A stretch of DNA of 8,153 bases from Nitrospiria bacterium (GTDB taxonomy: Bacteria; Nitrospirota; Nitrospiria; Nitrospirales; UBA8639), in NCBI GenBank assembly GCA_030430725.1, contig JAUIKP010000130.1, positions 1 to 8,153 of the forward strand. The letters run 5' to 3'. Under the pieces are notes generated by a model, which had not been told where the DNA came from, did not search any database, and saw only the letters and a program-made list of their open reading frames with translations. The position numbers and the translations under genes are program-made. Positions 1 to 5,719 of this stretch are shown here, one piece after another; position 1 is the first letter of the stretch; each line of letters starts with the position of its first letter.

Positions 1-1
1 G

Positions 2-565
2 CGTGATTATTATTTAGACCCCAGGCGGGGGACGCGGATCGGTGTCATGGCGAGTTTCGGAACGGATGTCCTTGGGGGGTCAAATAATTTTTATAGCATG
101 TCGTTTGATGCGATGAAGTTTACTCCGTTACCATTTTGGGATTTTCGTCATTCCCTTCGAGGACGGATTGGATACGGAGATGGATTTAATGGAGAGGACT
201 TCCCTATTCCTGAGTTTTTTTACGTGGGGGGCATTAACACCGTTCGAGGATTTAAATATGGTCGTGCCGGGCCCGTAACCTCTGGTAACGATCCTGAAGG
301 CGGCAATAAACAAATCATTATTAATAATGATTTAATTTTTCCCGTGTTGCCCGATGCCAAGTTGAACGGCGTCCTTTTCTTCGACTATGGAAAAGGATTT
401 TCAGAAGGAGATAAATTAGATTTTGATCTTCGAATGGCTGCAGGGTTGGAGGTGAGATGGATTTCACCATTTGGTCCTCTTCGGGCAGCCTATGGCCGTC
501 CTATAGACGGGCCAAAGGATGACAGAAAGTGGGTATTTGAGTTTTCCGTGGGATCCGTCTTTTAG
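2..565 (+). CDS. bamA: BamA, outer membrane protein assembly factor (3' part only)
   Basis: This is the C-terminal part of the essential outer-membrane beta-barrel insertase of the BAM complex. The frame is already open at base 2, well upstream of the first ATG at 47, so the gene is cut by the window edge and only about 187 residues are present. The visible translation begins RDYYLDPRRGTRIGV, the typical barrel-strand sequence with a D-P-x-R-G-T turn. It continues through FFYVGGINTVRGF, which holds the VRGF motif of extracellular loop 6 that is conserved across the Omp85 superfamily. The protein ends WVFEFSVGSVF, with a terminal Phe and alternating hydrophobic residues, which is the classical beta-signal recognised by BAM itself. 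Family knowledge places the POTRA domains upstream, outside this window. The next gene, an OmpH/Skp chaperone 55 nt downstream, is the usual bamA partner. The alternative of another Omp85 member such as TamA is less likely given this neighbour. Confidence 0.93.
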   Translation, partial: RDYYLDPRRGTRIGVMASFGTDVLGGSNNFYSMSFDAMKFTPLPFWDFRHSLRGRIGYGDGFNGEDFPIPEFFYVGGINTVRGFKYGRAGPVTSGNDPEGGNKQIIINNDLIFPVLPDAKLNGVLFFDYGKGFSEGDKLDFDLRMAAGLEVRWISPFGPLRAAYGRPIDGPKDDRKWVFEFSVGSVF

Positions 566-605
566 TTTGGGTGTGGCACTAAGACGATATGTGATAGCGA
601 GAAGT

Positions 606-610
606 AGGAG
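606..610 (+). promoter_or_regulatory. Ribosome binding site of ompH
   Basis: AGGAG lies 10 nt upstream of the ATG at 621. It is the clearest Shine-Dalgarno sequence in the window. It decides the start of ompH, because the longer in-frame start at 519 would put extra charged sequence ahead of the signal peptide and overlap the end of bamA. Confidence 0.7.
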
Positions 611-620
611 AAAACCTATA

Positions 621-1193
621 ATGAAAAAGACAGGTGTTGGGAGTATCGGCGGGTGGCTTACTTTGGGAAGTCTGATCCTGAGTCTGTCCTGGGGCTGTAC
701 GGGTATTGGGTCAAACCAGTCATCTGATTTCCCGGTCGGCGTCGTTGATCCTCAGCGGATATTGGCTGAAACGGTGAAGGGAAAACGGCTGTCGGATGCG
801 CTGAATGCCTTCATGAAGGATCGGCAGACACTTGTGGAATTAGAGCAAAGGGAATTGCGCAAGTTGGAAAGTGAATTGATGGCCCAAAGTACGGTATTGA
901 GTCAGGAGGCCAGAGATCGAAAGGAAGAGCAATTCAGGGAAAAAATGGCTGGATATCAACAAAAAGTAGCCGATTTAAACAGAGAAGTTCAAGAAAAACA
1001 ACGCGAATTGCAAAACGAATTTCGTCTTCAGGTGCAAAAGGTGGTAGCGGAAGTCGCCGGTCAACGTGGTTTAAGCCTGGTCTTAGAATATGGAGTGAAT
1101 TCGGGCACCTTGTATTATCAAACTGGCCTGGACATTTCTACAGAGGTGATACAGGCGCTGGATCGGGAGAGTGGTGAGATCCGTACCCCCTAG
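621..1193 (+). CDS. ompH: OmpH/Skp-family periplasmic chaperone, possible lipoprotein
   Basis: A 190-residue protein of the OmpH/Skp family (E. coli Skp is 161). In the known family it holds unfolded outer-membrane proteins in the periplasm on their way to BamA. The N-terminus has two Lys, a hydrophobic stretch (about residues 12-23) and then S-W-G-C at 23-26, which is a signal peptide. The Cys at 26 followed by a polar Gly/Ser/Asn/Gln linker suggests lipidation, although Trp at -2 departs from the usual lipobox. The mature part starts with the family signature PVGVVDPQRIL (about 37-47). It is followed by a long Glu/Lys/Gln/Arg-rich region (about 60-145), the coiled-coil tentacle arms, and then a C-terminal strand region VVAEVAGQRGLSLVLEYG that completes the trimer core. 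The start at 621 is chosen because it gives a proper signal peptide and has an AGGAG site. It sits directly behind bamA, as in many diderms. Confidence 0.88.
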   Translation: MKKTGVGSIGGWLTLGSLILSLSWGCTGIGSNQSSDFPVGVVDPQRILAETVKGKRLSDALNAFMKDRQTLVELEQRELRKLESELMAQSTVLSQEARDRKEEQFREKMAGYQQKVADLNREVQEKQRELQNEFRLQVQKVVAEVAGQRGLSLVLEYGVNSGTLYYQTGLDISTEVIQALDRESGEIRTP

Positions 1194-1242
1194 TTAAAAA
1201 AGGGAAGTTTGTGGTCATGACGGCCAATGGTGGCAGAGACAC

Positions 1243-1257
1243 AAGGAGAGAAAGGGG
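1243..1257 (+). promoter_or_regulatory. Purine-rich ribosome binding region of fabZ
   Basis: AAGGAG (1243-1248) and AAAGGGG (1251-1257) lie 14 and 5 nt before the ATG at 1263. Both lie inside the frame that would be coding if the upstream ATG at 1227 were used. Their presence supports 1263 as the real start. Confidence 0.5.
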
Positions 1258-1262
1258 TCAAT

Positions 1263-1718
1263 ATGGCTGAGGGCGAGTTAGATATTCTCCAGATTCAGGC
1301 ATTGCTTCCGCACAGGTATCCATTCTTGTTAGTGGATCGAATCCTTGAAATCCAAGATGCGACACGGATTGTGGGCATCAAAAACGTCACGGCCAATGAA
1401 GAGTTTTTTCAAGGGCATTTCCCCGGGCATCCTATTATGCCCGGCGTGTTACTGTTAGAAGTGATGGCACAGGTGGGCGGGGTATTGGCCAGGAAAACGG
1501 CAATGGGGACGGGACACCCTACCGTTTTTCTCACCGGAATTGAAAAAGCCAAGTTTCGTCGGCCCATCGTTCCCGGCGATCAATTGCGGGTCGAGGTCGA
1601 GGTGCTCCGGCGAAAAGATCCATTTTGGAAAATGGCCGGGAAGATCTTGGTCGAGTCCTCCCTGGTCTGCGAAGCCGAAATGACCGCCATGGTCAAAGTT
1701 GAAGGGAATGAGGCCTAG
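1263..1718 (+). CDS. fabZ: FabZ, 3-hydroxyacyl-[ACP] dehydratase
   Basis: This cytoplasmic hot-dog-fold dehydratase converts (3R)-hydroxyacyl-ACP to trans-2-enoyl-ACP in type II fatty acid synthesis. The family signature is complete: LLPHRYPFLLVDRI (14-27), then GHFPGHPIMPGVLLLEVMAQ (51-70) carrying the catalytic pair His52 and Glu66, then the downstream KFRRPIVPGDQL segment. From ATG 1263 the product is 151 residues, the same length as E. coli FabZ. An in-frame ATG at 1227 would add 12 residues but would bury the purine-rich ribosome binding region. The gene is followed after 71 nt by lpxA. Since FabZ and LpxA compete for the same 3-hydroxyacyl-ACP, this clustering, common in diderms, couples phospholipid and lipid A supply. 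The gap to ompH is where lpxD normally lies, and it is absent here. Confidence 0.95.
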   Translation: MAEGELDILQIQALLPHRYPFLLVDRILEIQDATRIVGIKNVTANEEFFQGHFPGHPIMPGVLLLEVMAQVGGVLARKTAMGTGHPTVFLTGIEKAKFRRPIVPGDQLRVEVEVLRRKDPFWKMAGKILVESSLVCEAEMTAMVKVEGNEA

Positions 1719-1750
1719 GTGCAGTCAACAGGGTTTTTATGCGAAATCTG

Positions 1751-1772
1751 GTTTTGAAATCGTTTTCAAAGC
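1751..1772 (+). other. AT-rich hairpin upstream of lpxA
   Basis: TTTGAAA (1753-1759) and TTTCAAA (1764-1770) form a perfect 7-bp stem with a 4-nt loop. It is extended by a T-G wobble and a G-C pair (1751-1752 with 1771-1772). It ends 17 nt before the lpxA ATG. No T-run follows, so it is not a Rho-independent terminator. A role in translation or mRNA stability is possible but unproven. Confidence 0.3.
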
Positions 1773-1789
1773 AATAAAGTGAGACATTG

Positions 1790-2599
1790 ATGAATATTCA
1801 TCCCACAGCAATTGTCCATCCCAAAGCAATCGTAGGAGAAGATGTCGTCATCGGACCCTATTGCGTCGTGGGTGAACATGTCACGATTGGAAGTCAAACC
1901 GAATTAGTGGCGCATGTGTGTGTGGAGGGGCATACGGAAATTGGCCGGTGTTGCCGGTTTTATCCATTTGTGTCGATTGGAACCCCTCCGCAGCATTTGC
2001 AATATAAAGATGAGCCCACCAGGGTCTGTATGGGGGATCATAATATTGTTCGTGAGAATGTGACGATTAATCGAGGTACGGCCTTTGGAAGCGGAGTGAC
2101 CAGAATCGGGCACCATAATTTTTTTATGGCGTATACCCATGTGGCTCATGATTGTGAACTGGGTAATCATATTGTGATGGCCAATGCGGCAAATTTAGCG
2201 GGCCACGTGTCTGTGGGAAATGCTGTCGTGATCGGAGGCTTAGTCGGGGTGCACCAATATGTACGGATTGGTGAATATGGGATGGTGGGAGGGTGTTCCG
2301 CCTTAGGACGGGATGTCCCGCCGTTTGTTCGTGCCGCCGGAGGCTATCGTGCACAAATGTTTGGGCTGAATACGATTGCCTTACGACGCCATGGGTTTTC
2401 CGGAGCACGCATGAATACTTTAAAGGCCGCCTTTGAACTCTTGTTCCGACAGGGACATCGTCTTCAAGAAGCCATTAAACTTGCTCGTAACGAGTACGGG
2501 GAAAGTACCGACGTCATGACATTACTCACTTTTTTAGAAAGTACCAGTCGCGGGATCTGCCAAGTGTCCTCTCGGGAGTTGGATGATGATGAGGAATAA
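1790..2599 (+). CDS. lpxA: LpxA, acyl-ACP--UDP-N-acetylglucosamine O-acyltransferase
   Basis: LpxA performs the first lipid A step, transferring a 3-hydroxyacyl chain from ACP to the 3-position of UDP-GlcNAc in the cytoplasm. From ATG 1790 the protein has 269 residues (E. coli 262); a TTG immediately before it is an unlikely alternative. Residues 1-180 are hexapeptide repeats of the left-handed parallel beta-helix, with many [IV]-G steps. The region THVAHDCELGN (116-126) holds His117 and the catalytic His120 (E. coli His122/His125). His139 and His155 match E. coli His144/His160. Gly168 in MVGGCS aligns with E. coli Gly173, the hydrocarbon-ruler residue that allows long acyl chains. The C-terminal helical domain contains LRRHGFS and ends with a TSRGI segment like E. 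coli STRGL. One oddity is that the segment PPQHLQYKDEPTR (66-78) has His69 and Gln71 where E. coli has Asp74 and Lys76. This may bear on nucleotide-sugar selectivity. The ribosome binding site is weak (AAAGTGAG, 1776-1783). Confidence 0.95.
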   Translation: MNIHPTAIVHPKAIVGEDVVIGPYCVVGEHVTIGSQTELVAHVCVEGHTEIGRCCRFYPFVSIGTPPQHLQYKDEPTRVCMGDHNIVRENVTINRGTAFGSGVTRIGHHNFFMAYTHVAHDCELGNHIVMANAANLAGHVSVGNAVVIGGLVGVHQYVRIGEYGMVGGCSALGRDVPPFVRAAGGYRAQMFGLNTIALRRHGFSGARMNTLKAAFELLFRQGHRLQEAIKLARNEYGESTDVMTLLTFLESTSRGICQVSSRELDDDEE

Positions 2600-2626
2600 G
2601 GCTGCGTTCGACTTGGTGCGCAGGGT

Positions 2627-3496
2627 ATGATTTCTCCTGAACAAGATGAGCGGATTGGACTGATTGCGGGTAACGGGCGCTTTCCGATTATTTTTGCGGA
2701 GAATGTTCGGCGATTAGGGTTTTCAGTTTCCGCCATCGCGCATGTGGGTGAGACTCTTCCTGAGCTTGAATCTTATGTGGATCGTATTCATTGGCTCAAG
2801 GTCGGGCAGTTTAGTAAGGCCTTGGCGGCATTAAAGGGTGATGGCATCCGTCAAGCCGTCATGTTGGGTGGCATCCACAAATCGCATGTCTTTACGGCAC
2901 TTCGGCCGGACCTCAGAGCCTTAGCGATTTTTAGCCGTTTGAAGCACTGGAAGGACGATGCCATCCTGAGAGCCGTAGCTGGAGAATTAGAGCGGGAGGG
3001 GATTCAGATTCGGGAGTCCACGTTTGGCCTTGAAGGTATTCTGGCGAAAGAGGGCAATCTTGCCCACCGGAAACCAACGCGCAAAGAGTGGGATGATATT
3101 CAATATGGTTGGGATACCCTGGAAACCTTGGGAAAATTAGATATTGGGCAATGTGTCGTGGTAAAAAATCGGGTGATTGTCGCTGTTGAAGCCGTTGAGG
3201 GGACGGACGGGGCCATTACTCGTGGAGGGATTCTGGGCGGTAAGGGAACCGTGGTGGTCAAACGCACGAAACCGCGGCAGGATCTTCGGTTTGATTTGCC
3301 GGCTGTTGGTCCTCAAACCATTCAATCCATGGTCGCCGGCAAGGCTTCGGTTCTTGCGATAGAAGCCGGGCGCACCGTCGTTCTTGATCGGGAAGAGATG
3401 TGTGCGAACGCCAAATTAGCAGGTATCGCGATCGTTGGAATTGCACCGACGGGCCTTCTACAGCATGCCGTGTCCTCTGATGCTCCACGACGGTAA
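2627..3496 (+). CDS. lpxI: LpxI, UDP-2,3-diacylglucosamine diphosphatase
   Basis: LpxI hydrolyses UDP-2,3-diacylglucosamine to lipid X and UMP. It replaces the unrelated LpxH in alphaproteobacteria and several other phyla. The 289-residue product (Caulobacter LpxI is of similar size) opens with RIGLIAGNGRFPIIFAENVR (9-28), the family's Rossmann-like GLIAGxGxxP start. It then has VMLGGIHKSHVF (78-89), DDAILRAVAGELEREGI (110-126) and STFGLEGILAKEGNL (131-145). The C-terminal domain carries VEAVEGTDGAI (187-197) and PRQDLRFDLPAVGPQTI (216-232). The Asp residues of that last motif (219, 223) are in the region where the catalytic Asp of the family lies. Metal dependence and attack on the alpha-phosphate are known for the Caulobacter enzyme and are inferred here. 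It starts 27 nt after lpxA with only a weak ribosome binding site. No lpxH is seen, so this is probably the sole pyrophosphatase of the pathway. Confidence 0.93.
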   Translation: MISPEQDERIGLIAGNGRFPIIFAENVRRLGFSVSAIAHVGETLPELESYVDRIHWLKVGQFSKALAALKGDGIRQAVMLGGIHKSHVFTALRPDLRALAIFSRLKHWKDDAILRAVAGELEREGIQIRESTFGLEGILAKEGNLAHRKPTRKEWDDIQYGWDTLETLGKLDIGQCVVVKNRVIVAVEAVEGTDGAITRGGILGGKGTVVVKRTKPRQDLRFDLPAVGPQTIQSMVAGKASVLAIEAGRTVVLDREEMCANAKLAGIAIVGIAPTGLLQHAVSSDAPRR

Positions 3497-3583
3497 GGGG
3501 CTAGGTTCCCAATTGTGGTGTTTCGGGTGGTGTAACTGAAATCGCTGTCTCTGCTTTCCTATTCGGCGACGACCTATCCCTAC
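3497..3583 (+). other. Longest intergenic gap, lpxI to oxidoreductase
   Basis: These 87 nt contain no ORF of note and no Shine-Dalgarno sequence ahead of the ATG at 3584. GGGCTAGGT (3498-3506) and ACCTATCCC (3572-3580) could pair with one mismatch, enclosing most of the gap. I see no convincing -35/-10 pair and no terminator hairpin with a T-run. Confidence 0.3.
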
Positions 3584-4540
3584 ATGACACAATCCTTACG
3601 AGTTGGGGTGATTGGTGTTGGGCATTTAGGCCGACATCATGCTCGCATTTATGGAAACTTGCCTTCCGTGACCTTGGTAGGAGTTTCTGATATCGATCCC
3701 TCACGCGGGCATGCAGTGGCGGATGAATGTGGAGTCTCATTTTTCCAGGATTTAGACGAACTACTGTCCTTGGTCGATGCGGTGAGTGTCGCCGTCCCGA
3801 CCTCGGCACACGGTGCGGTGGTCACGACCTGCTTGCAACGCGGGTGTCATGTTCTCGTTGAAAAGCCAATTGCCAGCCATGTATGGGAGGGGGAGCAGTT
3901 AGTCGAACTGGCGAAAATCCGGGGGACCATCCTGCAGGTTGGACACGTTGAACGGTTTAATCCGATCGTCGAAGTCATGCGTCCTCTCGTGAGTCAGCCT
4001 GGATTTATTGAATGTCACCGACTAAGTCCTTTTCAGCCTCGAGGAACAGATGTGGATGTGGTACGGGATCTCATGATTCATGATTTGGATCTGTTGTTAT
4101 CTTTGGGTTTGGGTCCTATCCTGCAGGTGGAAGCGAGAGGCATGCCGGTGTTTACCGATTTGCCTGATATTGCCAATGTGCGAATTCTCTTTGAAAGGGG
4201 ATGTTTGGCGAATTTGACGGCAAGCCGAATCTCGACCGGACGGCTGCGAAAGATCAGGGTATATCAACGGGATCGCTATCTCTCGGTTGATTTTGGTGGA
4301 AAAGAGGCTGTGATGAACACCAGGAGAAGTTTGGAGGGTGCAACCTTTGAAGTTGAAACACAACATATCAAGGGCGATGAAGGGGATGCCCTGACTCGTG
4401 AATTGGGCTGTTTCATTCAATCGATTCTGGGAAATCCTTCAGCCCGCGGTGTCTCGGGAGAAGAAGGGGTGGAAGCCCTGCGAGTGGCGACCCAAGTGGT
4501 TTCGCTCATTCAACAACATGCCGGGCAATCGCCACGGTAA
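3584..4540 (+). CDS. Gfo/Idh/MocA-family oxidoreductase, GnnA-like candidate
   Basis: A 318-residue NAD(P)-dependent dehydrogenase. The Rossmann nucleotide-binding domain begins VGVIGVGHLGRHHARIY (7-23) with G-x-G-x-x-G. E93-K94-P95 is the catalytic Lys motif of the family. VGHVERFNP (119-127) and D162-L-M-I-H166-D-L-D169 carry the substrate-site residues of the C-terminal alpha/beta domain. The family oxidises or reduces sugars and cyclitols, often as UDP-sugars. Placed between lpxA-lpxI and lpxB, it matches the location of GnnA in Acidithiobacillus ferrooxidans. There GnnA oxidises the 3-position of UDP-GlcNAc before transamination by GnnB, giving UDP-GlcNAc3N for amide-linked lipid A. No GnnB-type aminotransferase is present in this window, so the assignment is tentative. 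It could be a distinct lipid A-operon dehydrogenase of unknown substrate. The start at 3584 has no clear Shine-Dalgarno sequence, but the Rossmann motif begins right after it and an in-frame stop at 3533 limits any extension. Confidence 0.88.
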   Translation: MTQSLRVGVIGVGHLGRHHARIYGNLPSVTLVGVSDIDPSRGHAVADECGVSFFQDLDELLSLVDAVSVAVPTSAHGAVVTTCLQRGCHVLVEKPIASHVWEGEQLVELAKIRGTILQVGHVERFNPIVEVMRPLVSQPGFIECHRLSPFQPRGTDVDVVRDLMIHDLDLLLSLGLGPILQVEARGMPVFTDLPDIANVRILFERGCLANLTASRISTGRLRKIRVYQRDRYLSVDFGGKEAVMNTRRSLEGATFEVETQHIKGDEGDALTRELGCFIQSILGNPSARGVSGEEGVEALRVATQVVSLIQQHAGQSPR

Positions 4541-4546
4541 TTCGCG

Positions 4547-4569
4547 TCAGGGCTGTCTATTTGCCCTGA
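4547..4569 (+). other. GC-rich hairpin between oxidoreductase and lpxB
   Basis: TCAGGGC (4547-4553) and GCCCTGA (4563-4569) form a perfect 7-bp stem with a 9-nt loop, starting 6 nt after the oxidoreductase stop codon. No T-run follows, so termination is unlikely. It may be an mRNA stability, processing or pausing element. Confidence 0.35.
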
Positions 4570-4571
4570 GC

Positions 4572-4584
4572 GCTCTGTTAGAGC
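4572..4584 (+). promoter_or_regulatory. Small hairpin over the lpxB ribosome binding region
   Basis: GCTCT (4572-4576), loop GTT, AGAGC (4580-4584) form a perfect 5-bp stem ending 4 nt before the lpxB ATG. The only Shine-Dalgarno-like bases (TAGAG, 4579-4583) lie largely within the 3' arm, so folding could limit lpxB initiation. The stem is short and could be chance. Confidence 0.3.
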
Positions 4585-4588
4585 TCCG

Positions 4589-5719
4589 ATGCCAAAAATT
4601 TTCTTAGTAACCGGTGAAGCGTCCGGTGATATTCACGGAGCGCACTTAGCCCTGGCTCTTCGGGAGCTGAATCCCGCTGTAGAATTAATCGGTGTGGGTG
4701 GCAATCGGATGTTGGCCGCCGGGGTCTCGCTTCTTCCGCATGTCAAACGGGTAGATGCCATGGGCGTTCCGGGGATCCGACAGCTCATACAGGGGTGGAA
4801 GACCCTACGAATGCTAACCCATTACCTCAAACGAGAACGGTTTGATGCCATTATCCTTATCGATAGTCCAGGATTGAATCTTCGCCTGGCCAAGGCCATC
4901 GCACGGAGATCGCACAAAATCATCTATTATATTGCCCCTCAGGTGTGGGCATGGGGAAGCCGTCGCTTAGAGCTCATTCGAAGAGTGATCAGCCATGTGT
5001 TAGCGATTCTTCCATTCGAAGAGGCCTATTTCCAAGAAGCCGGCATTCCCTGTACGTATGTTGGACATCCATTATTGGATGAGTTAAAGCCTGCTTATGA
5101 TATGGTTCATGAACGTGAAGAATTTGGGTTGGAGAGAGAGGGTCTGGTGATCGGTCTGCTGCCTGGGAGTCGTGTTCGGGAAGTCCGGGAGGTGTTACCG
5201 ACTCTCCTGAGTTCGGTTGAACAGATTCGGACTCAATGCCCTCGACTTCAGGTTCTTCTTGCCCAGGCGCATTCACTGTCCGATTCAGTGGTGACGGACA
5301 TTCTTAGACATTCCAGACAATCGATAAAAGTGGTGAAAGGTCTGGCCAATGAGGTGATGTCGGCCTCAAATCTTCTGTTGGTGACCTCCGGGACTGCGAC
5401 ATTGCAAGCAGCCTTGATTGGAACACCGATGGTCGTGGTCTATCGGACATCTCCCTTGACCTATCATATTGGCAAACGTCTGGTTAAAATTCCCTATATA
5501 AGTTTAGTGAATATTTTAGCCGGTAAAGAAATTGTTCCGGAGCTGATTCAGGATCGTATGACCACGGGCTGTATTGCTGACGAAGCCTTAGACATCTTGC
5601 AAAACGTTCGCCGCCGGAACGACATGACCCAGGCTTTCCAGGCCATACGAACAGTTCTGGGGGAAACGGGGGCGTCCAAACGTGCTGCAGCCTATATCCT
5701 TGCTGAGGCCACCCCATGA
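4589..5719 (+). CDS. lpxB: LpxB, lipid-A-disaccharide synthase
   Basis: A family GT19 glycosyltransferase that joins UDP-2,3-diacylglucosamine to lipid X, forming the beta-1',6-linked lipid A disaccharide at the inner face of the cytoplasmic membrane. Its 376 residues compare with 382 in E. coli. Motifs in order are IFLVTGEASGD (4-14), GVGGNRM (35-41), IDSPGLNLRLAK (91-102), YYIAPQVWAWG (113-123), LLPGSR (190-195), and SGTATLQAALIGTPMVVVYR (267-286), the UDP-sugar-binding part of the C-terminal GT-B domain. A late segment NILAGKEIVPELIQ is also typical. The substrate it joins comes directly from LpxI upstream. Its stop overlaps the msbA start as ATGA (5716-5719), so translation of the two is probably coupled. 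The ribosome binding site is weak and may sit in a small hairpin. Confidence 0.96.
   Translation: MPKIFLVTGEASGDIHGAHLALALRELNPAVELIGVGGNRMLAAGVSLLPHVKRVDAMGVPGIRQLIQGWKTLRMLTHYLKRERFDAIILIDSPGLNLRLAKAIARRSHKIIYYIAPQVWAWGSRRLELIRRVISHVLAILPFEEAYFQEAGIPCTYVGHPLLDELKPAYDMVHEREEFGLEREGLVIGLLPGSRVREVREVLPTLLSSVEQIRTQCPRLQVLLAQAHSLSDSVVTDILRHSRQSIKVVKGLANEVMSASNLLLVTSGTATLQAALIGTPMVVVYRTSPLTYHIGKRLVKIPYISLVNILAGKEIVPELIQDRMTTGCIADEALDILQNVRRRNDMTQAFQAIRTVLGETGASKRAAAYILAEATP

Noticed and set aside
519..620. Upstream in-frame start of ompH at 519
   Set aside because: It overlaps the end of bamA and puts an Arg-rich extension ahead of a good signal peptide; ATG 621 has AGGAG at proper spacing.
1227..1262. 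Upstream in-frame ATG of fabZ at 1227
   Set aside because: It would add 12 residues absent from typical FabZ and place the purine-rich ribosome binding region inside the coding sequence; 1263 gives the standard 151-residue length.
1754..1780. Possible sigma70-like promoter (TTGAAA and TAAAGT) before lpxA
   Set aside because: The spacer is only 15 nt and the -10 matches 4 of 6; in AT-rich intergenic DNA this is expected by chance.
1904..2408. Open frames on the minus strand opposite lpxA
   Set aside because: They oppose a fully conserved gene, have low-complexity His/Arg-rich translations with no recognisable domain, and no ribosome binding sites.
4541..4588. Rho-independent terminator before lpxB
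   Set aside because: Hairpins are present but neither is followed by a T-run, and the lpxB-msbA genes downstream continue the same pathway.
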